Source of the DNA: a virus
Virus record (IMG/VR): IMGVR_UViG_3300047471_000594
Span: 1-27,263 of that record
DNA: 27,263 nucleotides
Strand: one strand, 5' to 3'
The stretch's first letter is position 1; each line of letters begins with the position of its first letter. Below, piece after piece: positions 21,938-27,263 of the stretch. The notes beneath the pieces are model-generated. The model did not search any database and was not told where the DNA came from. It saw nothing but the letters and a program-made list of their open reading frames with translations. Made by a program: the position numbers and the translations under genes.

Positions 21938-22330
21938 GAGTGGGAGCACTAAAAATGGAGTCTTACTCAGCAGTTTGTGGGAAATCGGGCGACTCTTACT
22001 CGGCACCCTTACTCTTCTTTTGGCTGCGTTTTGCGAAAACGCTAGGGATTTTGCGATCTTACCGTCTTACTGTCCATTACCCAGCAGTGCCCGGAGGGGT
22101 AAGGGGCACGGCTACCGGGGGGGGGTATACCTATTACTACTTATATAAATAAGAGTAAGAAGAGTAAGAAGAGTAATAGTAGGGAAATGCCCCAACAAAC
22201 GCGCACCCATTCCATTACTGATCTCCATTACCCTCGTGATCCAGATCCGTAAGGCGTCAACACCCTCGGGAATCGGGATGGCGCCCACGCTTGCGCTCCG
22301 CCTCGGGTCGAGGTACCGTCTACCTCGCCA
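21938..22330. repeat. Non-coding repeat-rich region between primase and terminase
   Basis: Overlapping open frames here look spurious. The DNA holds CTTAC-type repeats: GAGTCTTACTCAGCA (21958-21972), GACTCTTACTCGGCA (21991-22005), CTTACTCTT (22008-22016) and two more CTTAC copies near 22057-22070. Opposite them are three tandem 9-mers, AAGAGTAAG, AAGAGTAAG, AAGAGTAAT (22151-22177), the exact reverse complement of CTTACTCTT. CCATTAC occurs three times (22074, 22212, 22225), and nine G's run at 22117-22125. An A+T-rich TATATAAAT lies at 22142-22150. Iterons of an origin, or operators for the late genes, are both plausible. Confidence 0.65.
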
Positions 22331-22780
22331 ATGGGTAGCCTCTTCGAAACGCTCAACCCGAGCACGGCCACCACCGAGCAAAAGTTACTGTGTCAGTTCA
22401 TCACCCAGCGTGGTAGTCCATGCATGCGTGCCGCTGTCACAGGCTCCTCGGTTTGCGTCCTTCACGGTGGGAGCATCCCAGCCGCCAAGGAACAGATTGA
22501 GCGCGCGCTCCTCGCTCTCCAGGAGTCGGCTATCGAAGCCCTCCGGGAAGTCTTCGCCACGGCCACGGACCGCGTGCTCGCAGACACGGCGTTCAAACTC
22601 CTCGATAGAACCGGCCACGGTCCACAGACCACGTTGAAGGTCCAAGAGGACACCGACGACTTGTCATCGTTGTCGAATGAAGAGTTGTTGAAGAAGCACC
22701 AGGAACTGGGCAAGTTCTTGGAAGCCACGCGCACTAATGGTACCATCGTCCTTGGACCCAATAGTGGAACAACTCACTGA
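22331..22780 (+). CDS. Terminase small subunit (probable)
   Basis: The 149-aa product has a zinc-knuckle-like N-terminus (Cys21, Cys31, Cys42, His45; motif VCVLHGG), followed by helices beginning PAAKEQIERALLALQESAIE. This Cys...Cys...C-x2-HGG arrangement is seen in small phage proteins encoded immediately before the large terminase, where it is taken as the DNA-recognition subunit. It overlaps the large-subunit gene by 44 bases. Assignment rests on pattern plus position. Confidence 0.8.
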   Translation: MGSLFETLNPSTATTEQKLLCQFITQRGSPCMRAAVTGSSVCVLHGGSIPAAKEQIERALLALQESAIEALREVFATATDRVLADTAFKLLDRTGHGPQTTLKVQEDTDDLSSLSNEELLKKHQELGKFLEATRTNGTIVLGPNSGTTH

Positions 22781-24029
22781 GGTCGTTGTAGACCGTGCGC
22801 AGGTCATTGCGCAACTGCGTGCGATGGAGGAGGAGGTCTCACGACGACAGCGCCTGGCGTCCATCCCTCCGGTCTTCCGTCCGATGTTCCAGCCCTCAAG
22901 GTACAAGGGTCTGTATGGCGGACGTGGCAGCGCCAAGAGTCATACGTTTGCTGAGTTGCTCATTCATCGGTGCCTCCAGAAGTCCACACGCGCCGTCTGC
23001 GTTCGTGAGTATCAAGTCTCCCTCGAGCAGTCGGTCAAACGACTGTTGGAGGACAAGATCAAGTTGTACAAGCTGGAACGAAAGTTCAGGGTGCTCAACA
23101 CCCACATCGAGACACCATTCGATGGAATCATCATCTTCCAGGGCATGAACAACCAGACGGCGGTGTCCATCAAGTCGCTGGAAGGCTATGATGTGGCCTG
23201 GTTCGAGGAAGCCCAGACGGCCAGCGAGACCAGCTTGGACCTCTTGCGCCCCACCATTCGTGTCGAGGGTAGTGAGCTCTGGTTCTCGTGGAACCCTGAC
23301 CAGCCCTCGGACCCGGTGGAACAGTTACTTCGAGGCGCCACACCCACGCCCAACGCCATCGTCATTCGCTCCACGTATCGCGACAACCCCCATTTCCCCG
23401 ACGTGCTGCGCGGTGAGATGGAGTGGGACCGATCACGGGACATCGACAAGTATGACCACATCTGGGAAGGTGGCTATGAGAAGCATAGCGAAGCCCGTGT
23501 GTTCAAGAACTGGACGATTGAGCCGTTCGAGACGCCTGACGATGTGACGTTCTACCAGGGTGCCGACTGGGGCTACTCCATCGATCCCTCGGTCCTGGTG
23601 CGATGTTTCCTGCGTGGCCGAACGCTCCACGTGGATCGCGAGGCGTATCAGATTGGGTGCGAGATCGATAACCTGCCGGCGTTGTTCGATGCCGTCCCAC
23701 GCGCACGCGAGTGGGAGACGATTGCGGACAGCGCCAGGCCGGAGACCATCAGTTACATGACGCGCAATGGCTACCCTCGGATGGTAGCCGCGAAGAAGGG
23801 GAAAGACAGCGTCAAGGAAGGCGTCATCTTCCTCCAGGGCTTCGACATCAAGGTCCACCCGCGTTGTACCCATACGATTGACGAACTCCGGAACTACAGC
23901 TACAAGAAGGACCCGAAGACCGACGTGGTGTCGCCCATCCTGGAAGATAAGAAGAACCACGTCATCGACTCGCTGCGGTATGCGGTCGAGAAGATGCGTG
24001 CGCCTGATGATGGGTGGTTCGTATCGTGA
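22737..24029 (+). CDS. terL: Terminase large subunit
   Basis: The 430-aa motor-nuclease packages DNA into procapsids. The ATPase half has Walker A LYGGRGSAKS (59-68) and Walker B YDVAWFEEAQ (151-160), with SWNPDQPSDPVE (coupling motif region). The nuclease half has GADWGYSIDPSVLV, an IADSARPETI strand and the C-terminal KKNHVIDSLRYAVE; the acidic residues in these form the RNase H-like site. The pattern is of the PBSX/Terminase_3 group. ATG 22737 overlaps the small subunit gene; a later Met (22824) is possible but lacks a ribosome-binding site. It starts the head-gene block. Confidence 0.96.
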   Translation: MVPSSLDPIVEQLTEVVVDRAQVIAQLRAMEEEVSRRQRLASIPPVFRPMFQPSRYKGLYGGRGSAKSHTFAELLIHRCLQKSTRAVCVREYQVSLEQSVKRLLEDKIKLYKLERKFRVLNTHIETPFDGIIIFQGMNNQTAVSIKSLEGYDVAWFEEAQTASETSLDLLRPTIRVEGSELWFSWNPDQPSDPVEQLLRGATPTPNAIVIRSTYRDNPHFPDVLRGEMEWDRSRDIDKYDHIWEGGYEKHSEARVFKNWTIEPFETPDDVTFYQGADWGYSIDPSVLVRCFLRGRTLHVDREAYQIGCEIDNLPALFDAVPRAREWETIADSARPETISYMTRNGYPRMVAAKKGKDSVKEGVIFLQGFDIKVHPRCTHTIDELRNYSYKKDPKTDVVSPILEDKKNHVIDSLRYAVEKMRAPDDGWFVS

Positions 24030-24067
24030 GTGGATGGCCGTTTACTCCCAATCCAAAAGGAGACTCA

Positions 24068-24343
24068 ATGAGCGCAGACAAACCGAAGCCTGACCAGGGA
24101 CTACCCAAGCCGGGCAGTGGATTCAATCCGCCGAAGCCGGGTGGACCGAAGCCCGACCAGGGATTGCCTGGGCGCGGTCCCAGCCAGCGGCCCGGTGCCC
24201 ATCCGGACCACACACTCCCAGGAGACACCGATGGCGAAGAGGGCGAGGGCGAGAACGGCGAAGGCGAAGAGGAAGGCACAGCCCCGAAACCAGACCAAAC
24301 GCTACCTCCGGGCAGCGGCGGTGGAGCGCAGCCGAAACACTGA
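24068..24343 (+). CDS. Proline-rich acidic repeat protein (91 aa)
   Basis: Starting MSADKPKPDQGLPKPG after a strong AAGGAG, this low-complexity protein contains four copies of a heptapeptide: KPDQGLP (7-13), KPDQGLP (28-34), HPDHTLP (45-51) and KPDQTLP (74-80). They are separated by Gly/Pro linkers and a very acidic stretch (about 53-70). It is certainly disordered. Its place between terminase and portal suggests a packaging or head-assembly accessory, but I know no matching family. Confidence 0.78.
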   Translation: MSADKPKPDQGLPKPGSGFNPPKPGGPKPDQGLPGRGPSQRPGAHPDHTLPGDTDGEEGEGENGEGEEEGTAPKPDQTLPPGSGGGAQPKH

Positions 24344-24380
24344 GCGCGACACTGACACTGAGTAACTGAACGAGAGTCCA

Positions 24381-26354
24381 ATGCCTGACATCAACGGAAT
24401 CACGCTGGGTATACCAGACGAACTCCGTGCGGCCACTGAAGCCCTCGGCAGCCCACACGATCAGGAGGTTGTGCTGCGTGCACTCTCCTCATTGCTGGTT
24501 GAGCGGCTGCGGTTCGCACGTCAGGCTGGACTCTCGTTTGGCGACCTCCGCAACATGTACGCGGTGCTGGGATACGACGAGACGCTCACCACGTCTCGTA
24601 TCCGCGCACGCTACAATCGCGGTGGCATCGCTGGGCGTATCGTCGATGCGATGCCGAAGGCGACATGGCGTGAGGGGTTCGAGATTTACGAAGACGAGAA
24701 CCCAGACGTGGAAACGCCGTTTGAACTCGCCATCAAGACTCTCGATGACCGGCTGAGTCTGGCCGCGAAGTTCCACAAGACCGATATCCTGGCGGGACTG
24801 AGCACCTTCTCGGTCCTTCTGATCGGCGTGGGTGACGGCGCACTGGACCAGCCGCTGCCCAAGGGGAATGGCACGCCGGACAATGTCATCTTCCTCCAGC
24901 CCTTCTCGGGCGGTGGCGGGCAAGTCAACACCTCATATCGCCACAAGACGGTAGCGGATGACGCGGATGCACGTGTGGACACGTACATCGAGGACCCAAA
25001 GGACCCTCGGTTTGGCCAGCCAGCGACCTACCAGATCCGTCGCACGTATACGACCGACATCACGCTGGCGCGGACGGTCCACTGGTCGCGTGTCCTCCAC
25101 GTCGCGCACCAGACGCTGGACGACAACGTGTACGGCTCTCCCACCCTCGAACGCGTGTGGAATCTCTTGGACGATCTGGACAAGGTCACGGGTGGCGGTG
25201 CCGAGGCGTTCTGGCTTCGCGCAAACCAGGGCACCGCGTTGAAGGTCGATGCGGATGCGAAACTGAGTCCAGAGGAGAAGACCGAACTGGAACAGAAGGT
25301 CGAAGAGTATGCGAACCAGATGCGCCGCTTCATGGTCATGCGCAAGGCGGAATTGCAGTCCATGGGCTCGGATGTCGCGAACTTCTCCAACCCAGCGGAC
25401 GCCATCCTGACCCAGATCGCGGGCGCCACGGGCATTCCCAAGCGCATTCTGACCGGTAGCGAGATGGGCGAACTCGCCTCATCCCAGGACCGCGAGAACT
25501 GGCGCGACCAGGTGCGTGGGCGACAGACCCGTGAGGCGGGTCCGTACATCGTCAAGCCGTTCATCCAGCGCCTGATTGACTACAACTACCTCCCAGCCGT
25601 CAAGAAGGGGAACATCTGGCAGATTGAGTGGCCCAACATCGAGGCGATGACCGAGACGGAGAAGGCAGACGGCGCGAACAAGTGGGCCACCGCGAACAAG
25701 ACCCAGGGCACCGTCGTCTTCACTGATGATGAAATTCGTGAGCACTGGTATGGGATGGAGCCGTTGACGCCCGACCAGAAGGTCCCGATTGCGGCTCCGG
25801 AGAAGATCACCGCCACGACTGAGCCTGCCCAGGATAACACACCACCTCTGGATGCTGCGCCCGTCTTGTTGAAAGCGGCGGGAGACGTGGCGGGCCACGA
25901 GTTCCACGGCAATCAATACTCCGGCTCGGACGCCATCGTGAAGAAGTCTCCGGATGAGCCTGGCGAGCATCACGTGACGTTCCCGGATGGCCGGCAATAC
26001 GCCATCTACCGTGATGCATCGAGTTCCATCAAGGGCTGGGAGACGGTGGGACTGGAGAATAGCTCGGCAGGCGGTGCCGCGTTCAACAAGAAGGAGATGC
26101 TGGACCACCTCGGGAAACTCAACGAGAACCGACCGTATGTGGACAAGCACTCTGGCTACAAGTCGGGCAAGACGGTCAAGGAACATCTGGACTCGATTCG
26201 GGCGCACACCAAGTATCGCACCGCAGAGACGGCGGAGGATGTGGCCCTTCTCCAAGCCCTGACTGCCGCCATCGAGTCGAACAACGTCGAAGTCATTGAC
26301 CGGATTCTCGGCACCAAGCACCCATTGGACCTTCGTTCCCAGAACGACGTGTGA
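24381..26354 (+). CDS. Portal protein (DUF1073-type) with C-terminal extension
   Basis: The 657-aa protein matches the DUF1073-type phage portal. It has a helical start with YDETLTTSRIRARYNRGGIA (about 70-89), AMPKATWREGFEI, a HWSRVLHVAHQTLDDNVYGS segment and IAGATGIPKRILTGSEMGEL, then DRENWRDQVRGRQ. Portals form the dodecameric ring for DNA entry. After about residue 500 lies an added domain beginning GHEFHGNQYSG, with VTFPDGRQYAIYRD, absent from minimal portals. Its stop overlaps the next gene. The unusual C-terminus may be a fused head-associated module. Confidence 0.93.
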   Translation: MPDINGITLGIPDELRAATEALGSPHDQEVVLRALSSLLVERLRFARQAGLSFGDLRNMYAVLGYDETLTTSRIRARYNRGGIAGRIVDAMPKATWREGFEIYEDENPDVETPFELAIKTLDDRLSLAAKFHKTDILAGLSTFSVLLIGVGDGALDQPLPKGNGTPDNVIFLQPFSGGGGQVNTSYRHKTVADDADARVDTYIEDPKDPRFGQPATYQIRRTYTTDITLARTVHWSRVLHVAHQTLDDNVYGSPTLERVWNLLDDLDKVTGGGAEAFWLRANQGTALKVDADAKLSPEEKTELEQKVEEYANQMRRFMVMRKAELQSMGSDVANFSNPADAILTQIAGATGIPKRILTGSEMGELASSQDRENWRDQVRGRQTREAGPYIVKPFIQRLIDYNYLPAVKKGNIWQIEWPNIEAMTETEKADGANKWATANKTQGTVVFTDDEIREHWYGMEPLTPDQKVPIAAPEKITATTEPAQDNTPPLDAAPVLLKAAGDVAGHEFHGNQYSGSDAIVKKSPDEPGEHHVTFPDGRQYAIYRDASSSIKGWETVGLENSSAGGAAFNKKEMLDHLGKLNENRPYVDKHSGYKSGKTVKEHLDSIRAHTKYRTAETAEDVALLQALTAAIESNNVEVIDRILGTKHPLDLRSQNDV

Positions 26355-27163
26355 TGCTCGACTTCCCATTGCCCTCGGATCGTGCGGCGCGACTCGTGGT
26401 GGCGTATCTCCGCACCCTCGCGGTTACCACCCGGGACAATCGCCCCGTCCACAAGGCCGCAGACTCCCGGTATAAGCCCTTCCTGGTCGCAGTCCAGTAT
26501 GCGTTCAACAAAGGGCGCAAGGCGGTGAAGGGCAAGTCAGTCAAGACGGCTCCGGACGCGGGCGCCACTGCCGTTCGCAAAGCCCTCTTGGACGTGTTAC
26601 CCTCGGAACTGTTGAAGGCAGTGGGTGCCGGTGGGACGGCTGGCGCGGCGGAATTGACCAAGACGTTGCGTCATGCGTCCTTCCGGACGGCAGCGGACCC
26701 GCTGGTCAAGAAGATTGGGCCCATCACCATGCGCTTCGACATCAAGAGTCCAGAGGCGATCAAGTGGGCAAAGGAACACGCCGCAGACCTCGCGAAAGGC
26801 ATCAGTAGCACCACACGGGATGATATCGCAGCGGCCATCGAGCGGTCACTGGAGTCTGGGGACGACCCATTCGAGGATATCGCGGATGCGGTTGGCAGTG
26901 ATGCTCGTGCGCAACTCATAGCTCGCACGGAGACGATGGCCGCTGCGAACGAAGGCCAGCGCCAGTCCTGGGACCAGGCGGTTGAGGATGGACTCCTCCC
27001 GTCTGATGCGCAGGTCGGCTGGATTGCCACCTCGGGTTGTTGCGACGAGTGCGATGACCTCGATGGGGAGACGCGCGATCTGGATGGCGAGTATCCAGAC
27101 CCAGGCGGAGACGGTCCACCACTCCATCCCAATTGCCGTTGTACGGAAGGGATTGTCGCATGA
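26354..27163 (+). CDS. Mu gpF-like head morphogenesis protein
   Basis: The product (269 aa) ends in the Mu F-like domain: ARTETMAAANEGQRQSWDQA, then WIATSGCCDECDDLDGE and GPPLHPNCRCTEG, with the cysteine pairs and the His-Pro-Asn-Cys-Arg-Cys typical of the family. Such proteins are minor head components, often injected or acting in assembly, encoded directly after the portal. ATG 26354 overlaps the portal TGA by one base; GTG 26351 is an alternative. The N-terminal 140 residues are basic and helical. Confidence 0.92.
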   Translation: MLDFPLPSDRAARLVVAYLRTLAVTTRDNRPVHKAADSRYKPFLVAVQYAFNKGRKAVKGKSVKTAPDAGATAVRKALLDVLPSELLKAVGAGGTAGAAELTKTLRHASFRTAADPLVKKIGPITMRFDIKSPEAIKWAKEHAADLAKGISSTTRDDIAAAIERSLESGDDPFEDIADAVGSDARAQLIARTETMAAANEGQRQSWDQAVEDGLLPSDAQVGWIATSGCCDECDDLDGETRDLDGEYPDPGGDGPPLHPNCRCTEGIVA

Positions 27164-27263
27164 GGCACGTTCGCGGCGCATCCAATCCCGAGGGTATCAA
27201 TCAGTACACCGCTGGCGGCTCGGCACGCTTCGACGGGAAGTCAGCGGATGGGAAGGTCGAAGG
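27160..27263 (+). CDS. Partial gene at the right window edge
   Basis: It starts at ATG 27160 in ATGA overlap with the Mu F-like gene and reads MRHVRGASNPEGINQYTAGG onward for 34 codons before the window ends. The NPEGINQYTAGG phrase resembles the GHEFHGNQYSG element in the portal extension. It is presumably another head or capsid-associated gene; the product cannot be named. Confidence 0.7.
   Translation, partial: MRHVRGASNPEGINQYTAGGSARFDGKSADGKVE

Noticed and set aside
21927-22152. Two overlapping 72-73 codon ORFs after the primase gene
   Set aside because: They are made of the CTTACTC repeats and the poly-G run, overlap each other in different frames, and show no conserved feature.
24117-24365. 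82-aa plus-strand ORF within the repeat protein
   Set aside because: It is a shadow of the 24068-24343 gene in another frame; the latter has the strong AAGGAG site.
1-27263. CRISPR array, insertion sequence, integrase or attachment site
   Set aside because: No regularly spaced repeats, transposase or integrase motifs, or tRNA-linked direct repeats were seen.

Overview
This window reads as part of a tailed double-stranded DNA phage (or prophage) genome that is G+C-rich by eye and densely packed. Support: a terminase/portal/Mu-F-like head block, a phage family A DNA polymerase, an SNF2-type helicase, a Prim-Pol/VirE primase-helicase, and dozens of short genes joined by 1-8 bp overlaps. The host cannot be named from the sequence. 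The gene content resembles siphophages such as Pseudomonas phage M6/YuA, but this is a resemblance of content, not a measured relationship.

Layout. (1) 1-822: mostly non-coding, with several perfect stem-loops, a candidate leftward promoter/operator and one doubtful small signal-peptide ORF. (2) 823-19138, minus strand: one long leftward gene chain, most neighbours sharing ATGA, TAATG or similar junctions. In transcription order it holds about a dozen small phage proteins (19138-15269), family A DNA polymerase, a PD-(D/E)XK nuclease, an HD phosphohydrolase, a DNA base-modification cassette (12164-4819), an SNF2-type helicase, and two conserved phage proteins, the last a possible single-strand DNA-binding protein. 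(3) 19239-19583, minus: a small leader gene ending at a strong hairpin. (4) 19584-19870: divergent promoter region. (5) 19871-21937, plus: primase-helicase. (6) 21938-22330: repeat-rich non-coding region. (7) 22331-27263, plus: small and large terminase, a proline/acidic repeat protein, portal, Mu-F-like head protein, and a gene cut by the window end.

The most notable content is the cassette between 4.8 and 12.8 kb. It encodes a thymidylate-synthase homologue, a P-loop kinase of the 5-hydroxymethyl-dU DNA kinase type, a separate kinase-associated helical protein, a second helical protein of the amino-acid:DNA transferase type, a radical SAM enzyme, a fold-type II PLP enzyme, and an MT-A70 adenine methyltransferase. 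Together these match the known logic of post-replicative thymidine hypermodification: 5-hmdU is made, put into DNA, pyrophosphorylated, joined to an amino acid, then rearranged or trimmed by radical SAM and PLP enzymes. The set most resembles the one proposed for 5-(2-aminoethyl)-dU in phage M6. Unusual points are the apparent split of the kinase into two genes with an adenine methyltransferase between them, and two nuclease genes inside the cassette that could act on unmodified host DNA. The product is inferred and has not been shown.
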